Origin: Bartonella quintana
GTDB taxonomy: Bacteria; Pseudomonadota; Alphaproteobacteria; Rhizobiales; Rhizobiaceae
Direction of reading: 5' to 3'
DNA: 64,000 nt
Assembly: GCF_009936175.1 (NCBI RefSeq)
Contig: NZ_AP019773.1
Coordinates: 1,054,001-1,118,000, forward strand
Under the pieces are notes generated by a model. It worked only from the letters and a program-made list of their open reading frames with translations, was not told where the DNA came from and did not search any database. This document shows positions 1 through 8,531 of this stretch, piece by piece (positions within the stretch are counted from its first letter, which is position 1; each line of letters starts with the position of its first letter). The position numbers were made by a program, and so were the translations under genes.

Positions 1-323
1 AATTCCTCCAAATGAAAGGGCTTAACAACATAATCATCAGCACCTGCATCAATGCCAAACACCTTATCAGACCAGCGATCTCGCGCCGTTAGCATTAAAA
101 CAGGCATAAGATGCCCTTCTTTGCGCCATTTTTCAACAACAGAAATTCCATCTAGAAGCGGCAAACCGATATCAAGAATCACAGCATCATAAGACTCTGT
201 GCTTCCTAAAAAATAAGCCTCTTGACCATCAAAAGCACTATCCGAGACATATCCCGCACTTCTCACAGCCTCTGCTAATTGATGATTCAGATTCCGATCA
301 TCTTCAACAATTAAAATACGCAT
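1..323 (-). CDS. feuP: OmpR-family response regulator, receiver domain (partial, C-terminus outside window)
   Basis: Only the first 107 codons are present; the gene runs off the left edge. They encode a complete CheY-like receiver: acidic pair D8/D9, phospho-acceptor D51 in VILDIGLP, T79 in MLTARD and K101 in VVKPFH. The LTARD and DDYVVKPF motifs are typical of OmpR/PhoB regulators, so a winged-helix DNA-binding domain is expected beyond the edge. The start lies 18 bases downstream of the stop of a small secreted protein that resembles FeuN. In Sinorhizobium and Brucella a FeuN-FeuP-FeuQ arrangement is known, with FeuN restraining the FeuQ kinase. That context is why I name it FeuP. The receiver call is sure; the gene name is an inference, since the output domain and the kinase gene cannot be seen. 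Confidence 0.75.
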   Translation of the reverse strand, partial: MRILIVEDDRNLNHQLAEAVRSAGYVSDSAFDGQEAYFLGSTESYDAVILDIGLPLLDGISVVEKWRKEGHLMPVLMLTARDRWSDKVFGIDAGADDYVVKPFHLEE

Positions 324-341
324 CGCAACATCTGCCAAGGA

Positions 342-578
342 TTAATCGGCAGGAATAGAAACTTCAACACGGTGCAGTTTTTTACCATCACGAGCAGGCA
401 CTACGACCACAACTACACACATCTCCCTTCCATCCTGAACAACGGGAGTTGAACGTACTAACACCGCCTTCTTTTGGTTCGCAATCTCCTTACCAACTCT
501 AGCACACTCAGCAGCTATAACAGAATCGGCATTTAGAAAGACTGCTATCAATATAAACAAGAAAACTTTTTTCATCAT
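342..578 (-). CDS. feuN: Small periplasmic protein, FeuN-like
   Basis: A 78-79 residue protein starting at MMKKV (ATG at 578, or the next codon at 575); a longer upstream start at 620 would precede the signal peptide and is less likely. Residues 1-22 form a classical Sec signal peptide (KK, then a hydrophobic core, then VIAA), leaving a mature basic domain of about 55 residues with two cysteines and a run of five to six valines before PARDGKK. It sits 18 bases upstream of an OmpR-type regulator on the same strand. In Sinorhizobium meliloti a small periplasmic protein, FeuN, precedes feuP and feuQ and inhibits the pathway. Size, export signal and position fit that role. Assignment rests on context and architecture rather than on residue-level recognition. 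Confidence 0.6.
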   Translation of the reverse strand: MMKKVFLFILIAVFLNADSVIAAECARVGKEIANQKKAVLVRSTPVVQDGREMCVVVVVVPARDGKKLHRVEVSIPAD

Positions 579-620
579 AGATATTTTATAATCTATTTTA
601 GGTGAATATAGAATGAACAA

Positions 621-944
621 CGTCTTTTTTGCCTATTCAAAAATTACTCATAAGGCACAACCTCCACTTTGTGTAACAGAATAATCATTCAATATTACCC
701 CCAATTTTAACAACTTCAAAATAAAATCTGCTTTAAGGATTATTACAACAATTGGAAGAGAAGATTTTTAAACAAACAATAAAAGCTGAGGATTGATCTA
801 CAGAAGATAAATTATCGTAGTCCTAAAATGAACTCTTTCATTAAATTAAGATCTTTTTTTGTTAAAACTGTAGCAAAAAAGGGCTTTTATTCCATATAAT
901 CATTACAGATTTTTGTTGCATCACTTTTTCATAGGCTCTTTTAA
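621..944. other. Intergenic region between divergent feuN-like and PBP genes
   Basis: About 320 AT-rich bases between two divergently read genes. It must carry both promoters, but I see no convincing -35/-10 pair, inverted repeat or RNA gene. The bases just before the PBP start (TAGG, about 12 bases upstream) are only a weak ribosome-binding site. Confidence 0.4.
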
Positions 945-3095
945 ATGTTTGACTTTTTTAAAAAAAAGAAAGCACAACAGAATAAACCATTTCATAGTCC
1001 TGCACTTATTGAACTAGATGCACTATTAGACACAGCACTTTATCACATTCGCTCTGCTAACAGTTTTTTCTGGAACAGGGCAAAAATTATCTCACAATGC
1101 TTTTATATACGAGGATGGAAACGATTTATAATCGAAATTCTTGATGAAACACTTACATTAGGATTGATTGGTTTTACTCTTTTCACCATCGCCGGCATTT
1201 CTGTTTTCGAATTAACAAAAAAAAATTGGTATTTTCCTCAGAATTTTTCCATTCTTTTTCTAGATCGATATGCGAATCCTATCGGTCATCGTGGTGCACT
1301 GCCAGCTATACCTGTCCCTATTGAAGAAATGCCTGATTATGTCATTAAAGCAGTCCTCGCAACAGAAGACCGTCGTTTTTTCGATCATTGGGGTATTGAT
1401 TTGCAAGGCCTCACGCGAGCAATCTTACACAATATGCAAGCTAAAAGTGTGGTTCAAGGTGGTTCAACCATTACACAACAACTGGCTAAAAATTTGTTCT
1501 TAACAAATGAAAGAACCATAACACGCAAAATCAAGGAAGCTTATCTTGCCCTTTGGTTAGAAGCAAACTTCAGCAAAAAACAGATTTTGCAACTTTATCT
1601 TGACCGCGCATACATGGGAGGAAACAATTTTGGTATCGCAGCAGCTGCGAAATTTTATTTTGGTAAAAACATACGCGATGTATCCCTTAGCGAATCCGCT
1701 ATGCTAGCAGGACTCTTCAAGGCTCCAACCAAATACGCTCCTCATAATCACCTATTTGCTGCCCAAACACGTGCCAATGTGGTACTTTCTAACCTTGTTG
1801 ATAGTGGCTTCATGACTGAGAGCCAAATTATCAACGCTCATCGCCATCCTGCCAGTGCTCTTACAAAAATAAAAAGTAACCAACCTGATTATTTTCTTGA
1901 TTGGGTATTTGACGAAATCAAAAAAATGCGTGACCAACTTCCAAGCCATAGTTTGATCATTCAAACTACTCTTGATCCAGATATCCAAAAAGTAGCCGAG
2001 GAATCAATCACATATCATTTGCACCAATATGGTCAACAATATCGCGTAACACAAGCTGCCACTGTCATACTTGACAATAATGGAGCTGTACGTACAATTG
2101 TTGGAGGATTGGATTATAGCAAAAGCCAATTTAACAGAGCAACACAAGGCGGACGGCAACCTGGTTCTTCATTCAAACCTTATGTTTACGCAGCTGCAAT
2201 GGAACGTGGTCTGTCTCCTTCAACAATAGTCTTAGATTCTCCCATCAATTGGGGAGGCTGGTCACCAAAAAATAATTCTGGTCGTTATCTCGGTAAAATC
2301 GATTTAGCAACTGCTTTAGCTTTTTCTATCAATACAGTGCCTGTCTATCTTACATATCAATACCTTAACCGAGACACCCAACCAATCATAAATCTAATCA
2401 AAAATATGGGTATTGATGCTCATATTTTATCACATAAAACCATGATTCTGGGCACATCCAATATGACACCCATGGATCAGGCAACCGGTTTCAATGTCTT
2501 TGCTAATGGAGGCATGGCTGGTAATCGCCATGGTTTCACACAAATCAGAACAACAGATGGGCATGTAGTGTGGGATTTTGAGCATAACGGTGATAAACCA
2601 CATCGAGTACTCAGCGAACAATCAGCGGCTTATATGAACCAAATGATGGTTGGTGTCACCACACGAGGATCGGGTAAACGTGCTGCTCTCCCCATGACCC
2701 TTGTTGCTGGAAAAACTGGAACATCACAATCCTATCGCGATGCATGGTTTGTTGGCTTTACCGGTAACTATACTGGAGCTGTATGGATGGGTAATGATGA
2801 TTTTTCACCGATGAATCGGGCTTTTGGTGGCGGCATACCCGCCATGATATGGCATCGCATCATGCTGTCTGCACACCAAAATATCATGCTCAAACAGCTT
2901 TATGGTGTCAAAGATTCGCTTCTCCCTTATCAGCTCCCCCCTCTTTCTTCCCATGATGATTGTGAGCTTGCATCCAAAATACCCTCTACTCTTTCCCCTG
3001 AAACATTGAATATTGTGCGTCTGATTAATAAAGATCTAAAAAATCCAGCTGCAATCTCCTTGAAGATGAGAACCATTGGAGCTTCAACATTTTAA
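945..3095 (+). CDS. Class A penicillin-binding protein (transglycosylase/transpeptidase, PBP1a family)
   Basis: Bifunctional peptidoglycan synthase of 716 residues acting at the outer face of the inner membrane. It has a basic cytoplasmic N-terminus, one membrane anchor at about residues 70-90, and then a GT51 glycosyltransferase domain with EDRRFFDH (141-148) and GGSTITQQLAKN (172-183). The transpeptidase domain follows with the SxxK motif at S408 (GSSFKP), SxN at 461-463 (SIN) and KTGTS at 590-594. All three active-site motifs are intact, so it should polymerise and cross-link glycan strands and be a beta-lactam target. Length is near the lower normal range for class A PBPs and it lacks the long OB insertion of enterobacterial PBP1a. 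Two small DUF proteins follow closely downstream, suggesting co-transcription. Confidence 0.93.
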   Translation: MFDFFKKKKAQQNKPFHSPALIELDALLDTALYHIRSANSFFWNRAKIISQCFYIRGWKRFIIEILDETLTLGLIGFTLFTIAGISVFELTKKNWYFPQNFSILFLDRYANPIGHRGALPAIPVPIEEMPDYVIKAVLATEDRRFFDHWGIDLQGLTRAILHNMQAKSVVQGGSTITQQLAKNLFLTNERTITRKIKEAYLALWLEANFSKKQILQLYLDRAYMGGNNFGIAAAAKFYFGKNIRDVSLSESAMLAGLFKAPTKYAPHNHLFAAQTRANVVLSNLVDSGFMTESQIINAHRHPASALTKIKSNQPDYFLDWVFDEIKKMRDQLPSHSLIIQTTLDPDIQKVAEESITYHLHQYGQQYRVTQAATVILDNNGAVRTIVGGLDYSKSQFNRATQGGRQPGSSFKPYVYAAAMERGLSPSTIVLDSPINWGGWSPKNNSGRYLGKIDLATALAFSINTVPVYLTYQYLNRDTQPIINLIKNMGIDAHILSHKTMILGTSNMTPMDQATGFNVFANGGMAGNRHGFTQIRTTDGHVVWDFEHNGDKPHRVLSEQSAAYMNQMMVGVTTRGSGKRAALPMTLVAGKTGTSQSYRDAWFVGFTGNYTGAVWMGNDDFSPMNRAFGGGIPAMIWHRIMLSAHQNIMLKQLYGVKDSLLPYQLPPLSSHDDCELASKIPSTLSPETLNIVRLINKDLKNPAAISLKMRTIGASTF

Positions 3096-3112
3096 ATCCG
3101 AGATATTCTATC

Positions 3113-3709
3113 ATGTTTCCTCATATTATTGTTTCCTTTTTCATCTTCGCTTCTTCTATTTTATGTGGAATATTGAGCGTCGATTACATGCTTAATTCCT
3201 TTCATCATTTTGGGCAATTTACAATTGGGGAATGGAGCGCTTACCCACAAGCGGGGACCGCCAATACTGATCCCTATACCCGCGCACGCACTGCTAAACG
3301 AGGCGACATTTCAATTGGACGCACAGAAGGCCTCATTTTTCAAATTTGGAAAGATAACCACGGGCGTCCGCTACACTCCAATTGCCATTATTTGCTCAAA
3401 GGCCACATCCCTGAAGCCCGTCTCTTTACTCTTTACACAGCTGATAAATTTCTCAAACCCTATACTTCACCTAAGGAAATACCTTTTGAACTCTATACCA
3501 ACAATGTTATCTATGAAAGTGATGGCTCATTACATGTCAACATCTCACCAACACCGCAAAGCGGCAATTGGCTTGCAACGGTCAGTCAAAAGGAATTCGG
3601 ACTTATTCTTACTTTATACGATACCCCAATCATCTCTGCAACGGCATTACACAAGCTCATGATGCCATCTGTCGAACAAGTTTCATCAAAGCAAATAAAC
3701 TGTGACTAG
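3113..3709 (+). CDS. DUF1214 domain-containing protein
   Basis: A 198-residue protein with an N-terminal hydrophobic segment (about residues 5-28) that is a signal anchor or signal peptide. The remainder contains the short beta-rich pattern of DUF1214 proteins: GEWSAYPQAGTANTDPYTRA near residues 39-58, then a C-terminal part with HVNISPTPQSGNWL near 142-155. It begins 17 bases after the PBP stop and overlaps the next gene by 8 bases, so the three are very likely one transcript. DUF1214 and DUF1254 proteins are commonly adjacent in Rhizobiales; their biochemical role is not established. The protein is probably periplasmic or membrane-bound facing the periplasm. Confidence 0.75.
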   Translation: MFPHIIVSFFIFASSILCGILSVDYMLNSFHHFGQFTIGEWSAYPQAGTANTDPYTRARTAKRGDISIGRTEGLIFQIWKDNHGRPLHSNCHYLLKGHIPEARLFTLYTADKFLKPYTSPKEIPFELYTNNVIYESDGSLHVNISPTPQSGNWLATVSQKEFGLILTLYDTPIISATALHKLMMPSVEQVSSKQINCD

Positions 3710-4241
3710 ATTCATTCACGCCGCACTTCTTGCAATCATTGGTGCTCTCATTGTCCATATTTGCGTTTTATTTTTGATACCCTATTGGGAGCAAAATAAT
3801 ATATGGATACAACTTAAAAAATCAGGAGCCCCTTATCAATTTGTCGATTTGGAGCCCAACAATCCTATTCAGCAGTCTGCTGATCCGCTCTTTCTTCTTA
3901 AAGCCTGCAGATTTGATCTCGAAAATGGGCCTGTTCATTTAAAGGCTTTGAAGACAACACAATTTTGGTCACTATCAGCCTACACACGTGATGGAATTAT
4001 TTTCTACAGCCTGAATGACCGAACAGCTCCTCATGCTACACTTGATCTTATTATTGGAAAACCTATAGAAATAATAGAACTCAAACAGTCAAAGTCTAAA
4101 AACAATTTCAGTTCAGTTTTAGTTTCTAAAAATTTGAATGAAGGTTTTGCTATCTTACGAATCTTTGCTCCTTCTTTACTTGCAAAGAAAGAAAGCGAAG
4201 CTTTCCTCTCATCCGCAACTTGTCGAATATTCAATGAATAA
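3702..4241 (+). CDS. DUF1254-like membrane-anchored protein
   Basis: A 179-residue protein with a GTG start at 3702, translationally coupled by an 8-base overlap with the upstream DUF1214 gene. Residues 5-27 form an N-terminal hydrophobic anchor, followed by a soluble domain with an RFDLENGPVHL segment and a WSLSAYTRDG segment (about residues 85-100) typical of the DUF1254 companion family in Rhizobiales. Function is unknown; the coupling implies the two proteins act together, probably in the envelope with or near the upstream penicillin-binding protein. The DUF1254 assignment relies partly on the conserved neighbour pair. Confidence 0.65.
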   Translation: MTRFIHAALLAIIGALIVHICVLFLIPYWEQNNIWIQLKKSGAPYQFVDLEPNNPIQQSADPLFLLKACRFDLENGPVHLKALKTTQFWSLSAYTRDGIIFYSLNDRTAPHATLDLIIGKPIEIIELKQSKSKNNFSSVLVSKNLNEGFAILRIFAPSLLAKKESEAFLSSATCRIFNE

Positions 4242-4856
4242 AATCACACAGACTTCCGACTGTACAACAGCTCACACTTTATAAAAATGGACGAAAGCGT
4301 ACCCCAATATTATAATTTTTAAACCCAATCGGCTAAACATTAAAACTAGAATGCAATCCTTATTCCAATTTTAAAACACCTGAATTTTTTATTGAGGTAC
4401 AAATCATCAAAAATGATCTGCAGACTTTTTTGCTGGGACACTAATCTGCTAAATGATTAAACGAAATAAATCAGCCCATTGGTTTGAAATAGAATAAAAC
4501 CTCTTTGCACAAAAATAATCGTATCATATTCGATAGGAAAACTTCTATTCGGCTAAAAAAGAGTAAACAGCCAAAAGTTTTGAACAAATACATTCATATC
4601 AACCATAAAGCTTGTCATCTAACCTATTCCTATGTGATAAAAACTGTTCTCCATAAAATTCAATCAATTTATAAAGGGAATAAAATTACCCCATCCCAAT
4701 TAGCGAGAATGACTACCAGAAGTTGATGGAGTCCAAAGCATCCTTGACCTCAAAAATAAGTGCTTTACTTTTGTCATATGACTGGAATCTTTCCATCAGA
4801 CATGAAGTCTGAGGAAAATTTTGCTTATGGTCCATGTTTGAGGGGAAAAAAGTTTC
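4242..4856. other. Intergenic region, no recognised gene
   Basis: About 615 AT-rich bases between the DUF1254 and DUF1499 genes. A 73-codon open frame at 4505-4726 (+) has a basic composition and no recognisable domain, and no ribosome-binding site precedes it; I do not consider it a gene. No hairpin with a T-tract was seen. Confidence 0.4.
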
Positions 4857-5642
4857 ATGAAGAAGACATATGTTCGGTTAATCTCAAGGGCAGCAGTATG
4901 GTCTCCCTGTTTTAGTGGGTTAGCATTCTTTATTTTGCTGTTTTCAATACTGTTACAGCGCTTTTCCATGATTAATGTAACCGATTTTATGATTTTGATT
5001 ATAATCTCTGCTTGCTGTATTATTGTTTCTCTTTTTCTTGCTGTCAAAGCATTTTACAATTTATGGGTGTATGGCGCTCTGGGGGGAATGAAAGCTTTAA
5101 GAGGGATCATTTATTCATTGATCACTGCCACACCATTGGTGTTATTTATTAGACTTTGGTTTGCTTTTCCTGCTCTTCACGATGTTTCTACTGATACCCG
5201 AAGACCACCGGCTTTTTTTCGAACTATACGTCCCATCGATGCTTTGCCGCTCAAAAGTGTTTTGATTGAACAGGCGGCATTACAAATGTCAAAATGGCCG
5301 GAAATGGCGGGACGTCGTTATGATGGCTCACCTGATCATATTCGCAATTCAGTTCTCAATGTTTTAGAAGCTTCCGGTTGGCCCGTTGTGGCTCAACGGG
5401 AATTTAAAGGTGAAGAAAATGAGATTTATATTGAAACAATAGCAAAAACTTTTTACCTTGGTTTTATTTCAGACATTGTGATACGTTTAACCGATGAAGG
5501 TGATACAACTTTTGTTGATATGCGTTCTGCCTCACGTTATTTGCCAAGAGATTTTGGTACCAATGCCGCTTTTATTATCGATTTTATGAATGCACTTGAT
5601 ACAGAAATCGCTTCACTTCCCCTTTCTCAAGATGATGAATAA
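4857..5642 (+). CDS. DUF1499 domain-containing membrane protein
   Basis: A 261-residue protein. The first half has three hydrophobic segments (about residues 18-36, 42-63 and 80-103), the second half is the DUF1499 domain, recognisable by SKWPEMAGRRYDGSPDHI (about 145-162), VVAQREFKGEENEIYIET and the terminal DIVIRLTDEGDTTFVDMRS (about 203-221) plus SRYLPRDFG. DUF1499 proteins are widespread in alphaproteobacteria and plants; no reaction is established. The gene stands alone between two long spacers, so it is probably transcribed from its own promoter. Confidence 0.8.
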   Translation: MKKTYVRLISRAAVWSPCFSGLAFFILLFSILLQRFSMINVTDFMILIIISACCIIVSLFLAVKAFYNLWVYGALGGMKALRGIIYSLITATPLVLFIRLWFAFPALHDVSTDTRRPPAFFRTIRPIDALPLKSVLIEQAALQMSKWPEMAGRRYDGSPDHIRNSVLNVLEASGWPVVAQREFKGEENEIYIETIAKTFYLGFISDIVIRLTDEGDTTFVDMRSASRYLPRDFGTNAAFIIDFMNALDTEIASLPLSQDDE

Positions 5643-6059
5643 AAACTGAAGAGGATAAGAGGTTCTATTTAGTAACACCGCTTATTTCTAAAATAAATTT
5701 TGTGATACGCAAAATGAATAAATCGGTTATCTTCTTTCAAAAGCTATAAGCATATGGACAATCTCTTAACAATCCCAAAGCAATTTAAAGCTCTTTTTAT
5801 CTTGTGATAACCTGGATCAAAATATTTGAATTAGAATTTTAAATTTATACAGGATAATAAGTTAATTGTAGATATGAAAAAACTTATCATACGGTTAGGA
5901 AATAAATAGGATTGATATAATAAGCTAAAAAATATCCCTTACAGGCTTATTTTCTTGCAATAAGAAAAGAAATTCATCAAGATATTAAAATATACTTATC
6001 TAAAATTTGATGTAAATTAGTATATTTAAATAAAAAAGTAATAAAAAAATGATTATTTC
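5643..6059. other. AT-rich spacer, nothing recognised
   Basis: About 420 bases of very AT-rich sequence after the DUF1499 gene. I see no open frame with a ribosome-binding site, no tRNA and no clear terminator. Confidence 0.35.
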
Positions 6060-6183
6060 TTATAATCTTTTTATAGAATTTTTCCAACTATCACCTTTAA
6101 ATTTCCGTAATAAAATAAATAAAAAGTCCACTGATAAGTGTTACAATCAAAGATACCACAATTTTATGAGAAAGTTCGATCAC
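6060..6183 (-). pseudogene. Relic of small membrane protein, copy 1
   Basis: On the minus strand a GTG at 6183 opens a frame reading VIELSHKIVVSLIVTLISG followed by a hydrophobic stretch. It ends at a TAA (6097-6099), but the neighbouring frame continues with FKGDSWKNSIKRL. Both parts line up with the paralogous relic at 6272-6463 (ILYKIASSLIITIIVG ... FNGRSLKESAKTF), so a frameshift separates them. Small one-helix membrane protein family, function unknown. The call rests on the two-copy resemblance, not on a known family. Confidence 0.4.
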
Positions 6184-6271
6184 AAAATATTAAAACTTAA
6201 ATTGAGAGGAAGGTTCCCTGTAAAGCATTATGAATGCAAAAATCAAGAATAAATTCTCTGAAATCTTTTTT

Positions 6272-6463
6272 TCATAAAAATTGATGTAATCCAATATATC
6301 GACAGAAAAAATCAACAATAAACAACATACCAGTTATTGGTAAAAATGTTTTTGCAGATTCTTTTAAACTTCGACCATTAAAGCTCCCCAAAAATAATCA
6401 TACAAAACCAACGATAATTGTTATAATCAATGATGATGCAATTTTATAAAGAATATCCGTCAT
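6272..6463 (-). pseudogene. Relic of small membrane protein, copy 2 (in-frame stop)
   Basis: A 64-codon frame on the minus strand starts with MTDILYKIASSLIITIIVGF, is interrupted at codon 22 by TGA, and continues as LFLGSFNGRSLKESAKTF, then a second hydrophobic stretch (ITGMLFIVDFF) to a normal stop. It is similar to the relic at 6060-6183. The pattern is that of a two-helix small membrane protein with a single nonsense mutation. No family is recognised. TGA read-through cannot be excluded but is unlikely given the second, more damaged copy next to it. Confidence 0.45.
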
Positions 6464-6599
6464 AAAAAAACAAAATAAAATATCTATTAATAAATAATAG
6501 ATATCTCTGAAATACATCTTATATAGACATCCAATTTTGATAATTTTCCGGCTATGTTTACAAAATTATTAAATTCACAGATATTTTTATAGTTATTCT

Positions 6600-6878
6600 C
6601 TATAAGTTAGAATCAACACTCTCAGGCTTGCTCTGCAAACTCCCAAGCATCACACCTCCTAAGAATCCTCCTCCAGCACCTATGAGGCCACACCTAAAAT
6701 GCACCTTAAAATGCACCTTATCAGAATTATAGCCCCCCATTGCTCGGCCTTCTTCTTCCATAACTGCTCCTTGCAAACCCACTATATTCACGTGATAATC
6801 AAAATCAATAACGCTATATGCTCTGCTATAAATAGGTGTTGAATCATCTAAATTATAAACTAAACGTGAATCAAACAT
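6600..6878 (-). CDS. Small hypothetical protein with C-terminal glycine zipper
   Basis: A 92-residue protein. The start at 6878 (MFDSRLVYN) is chosen because a perfect AAGGAGG lies 7 bases upstream; an in-frame ATG at 6899 would be upstream of that site. The N-terminal two thirds are polar and acidic; the C-terminus holds a short glycine-zipper helix (GLIGAGGGFLGGVMLGS). A 12-base tandem duplication makes the peptide VHFKVHF just before it. I do not recognise the family. It lies in a decayed accessory zone beside membrane-protein relics and a broken type I transporter, but its frame and ribosome-binding site are intact. Confidence 0.55.
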   Translation of the reverse strand: MFDSRLVYNLDDSTPIYSRAYSVIDFDYHVNIVGLQGAVMEEEGRAMGGYNSDKVHFKVHFRCGLIGAGGGFLGGVMLGSLQSKPESVDSNL

Positions 6879-7019
6879 ATCAATCCTCCTTATCATCATT
6901 TATAAAAACGTATCATAATGATACATTTTAAATGGCTATCATGCTGTTTAGCACAGCTCTTAGCACTCTATTGGGCTATTTAGGAGCTTAGTTAGCCAAT
7001 CTGCTTCCAATTTGAATTT

Positions 7020-8138
7020 GGGCGACGTATTTACACCCCTGCGTTAAGCCTCTCTTTGCCCGCTTTACGCACTTGACAAGTGTGGGAACTATCCACACGA
7101 ATCGGAGCAGTTGATAAAATTTGCAGGTTTCTAACGGGAACCATTGCAACAACCGTTCTGAATGTTCTCTTTGCGATCATTTTTCTCGCAGCACTCTTTT
7201 CCATCGGTCCCTTTCTGCACCACCAATTGCGCCATACTTTTATTCTACAAGCTCAATCACACCTTATTGAAAATTTTACTAATCTTGAAGTCATCAAAAC
7301 ATACGTAAAAGAGCTAGCCCATACGATACGCATACAAGAAACTTTAGCCCGCAGTTTGGATCAAAGCCGTACAACCAGCAAGTTTCATCTCTTAAATGGT
7401 GCTTTAAGCTATATTTTGGTGACCCTTTCGCCACTTCCATTACTTTTTTGGTGCTCAAGCAGTGCTTCAAAATCAGATCACACTTGAACAACTTATCGCC
7501 TTTCATCTTCTTGCCAGCAATGTTTCTAGTCCTATCTTAAGCCTCGCGTCTTTATGGGAAGAATGGCAACACTTAAAAAAAATCTCCCGCTTTCGTTTGG
7601 ATGATATTCTTAACTCTCCATCGGAATAGGAAGAAAAAAAACATCCTTTCAGCTTACCGAGATGCCTCATCTTGAAGCTAAAGATATCTGTTTTTCTTAT
7701 GGAGAGAAGCTTATTATCAACCATCTTGATATCTGTTTACAACCTGGGAAACCCATTATGCTGCTTAGTCCTTCAGGCTGTGGAAAATCAACTTTAGCTA
7801 AAATCATCTATAGGCTTTATTCCCTAGCAAGTGGACAGATATTAATTAATGACCAATCTTTACAGAATTTCGATATCCGTAGCATGCGTAAAATAATCGT
7901 GTATTTTCTCCCAAACCCTTGTCTTTTTTCCGGAACTATTCTTGAAAATATGCATCTTGCCAAACCAGATGCTAGCAATATTGAAATCAACGCCGCATTT
8001 CAGGAAAGTGCTTGTCATGATCTTCCTTGCTCAATTTCCTCAAGGGCTGGCCATTTGGATGAGACGGAAAATGTTAACGGACCAACAATATCCGCACTGA
8101 GAATTTTAGAGGATAGAAAACAAAAAGCAAAGGTTTAA
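7020..8138 (+). pseudogene. Broken HlyB-type type I secretion ABC transporter
   Basis: Consecutive fragments match the order of an RTX-toxin exporter ATPase. First, residues around GRRIYTPALSLSLPALRT are cut by a TGA at 7074-7076. The frame then resumes with TRIGAVDKICRFLTGT (HlyB-type RVRELDQIRNFLTG region) and SHLIENFTNLEVIKTYVKE, and a shift near 7440 leads to LQNQITLEQLIAFHLLASN and ISRFRLDDILNSPSE. After a TAG (7627-7629) the nucleotide-binding domain starts: Walker A is SPSGCGKST (first glycine lost), and it frameshifts again after CHDL (the continuation QFPQG is in another frame), before any LSGGQ signature. The ATPase part alone is therefore not functional. No partner HlyD or toxin gene remains nearby. 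Confidence 0.8.
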
Positions 8139-8456
8139 AACAATGCAGTAAGAATGGGTAAGCCACCCATAGAGACATTAAAACTGTAGTGAGACCAAAT
8201 TGGTGTCACAGCTTCCTTTTAGAGCAGCTTGTTGGAGTAAAAAACAAGAGAGAACGGAGATTAAAAATCAGCACAGAGTCGAGAAAGTTAGCACCAATTC
8301 GTTCACAAATGTAGGAGTAACAGTTTTGCCAATCAAAGCGCTTCTCAACTCAACTCTATCGAAAACAATATGCCACCCCTTAAAAATAAACCAATTATCA
8401 AAGGACGCAAGATTTCTGAACTTCTCTGTAAACTCATAAGCTTCTGATTTTATATG
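8139..8456. other. Spacer between ABC relic and tRNA-Gln
   Basis: About 318 bases. A 79-codon open frame at 8200-8439 (+) lacks any recognisable domain or ribosome-binding site and is probably chance. It might hold eroded downstream parts of the type I exporter, but I cannot align it to one. Confidence 0.35.
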
Positions 8457-8531
8457 TGGCTGGGGTACCTGGATTCGAACCAGGGAATGCCGGTACCAAA
8501 AACCGGTGCCTTACCGCTTGGCTATACCCCA
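8457..8531 (-). tRNA. tRNA-Gln (TTG)
   Basis: Read on the minus strand: acceptor arm TGGGGTA paired with TACCCCA, D-arm with AGCCAAGCGGTAAGGC, anticodon stem CCGGT/ACCGG enclosing the loop TTTTGGT (anticodon TTG, glutamine), T-arm with GGTTCGAATCC and an encoded CCA end. All cloverleaf features are present, so the gene looks functional. It lies in an otherwise degraded accessory zone, a common location for integration near tRNA genes, although no attachment-site duplication was seen. Confidence 0.97.

Noticed and set aside
4505..4726. 73-codon basic open frame
   Set aside because: No Shine-Dalgarno, no domain, composition expected of AT-rich noncoding DNA.
6049..6252. 67-codon plus-strand open frame
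   Set aside because: The opposite strand carries the paralogous small-membrane-protein relic, and this frame has no ribosome-binding site or domain.
7662..8138. Intact small ABC transporter ATPase
   Set aside because: It lacks the signature motif and Walker B, has a damaged Walker A, and continues an upstream HlyB-like sequence in broken frames; it is part of a pseudogene.
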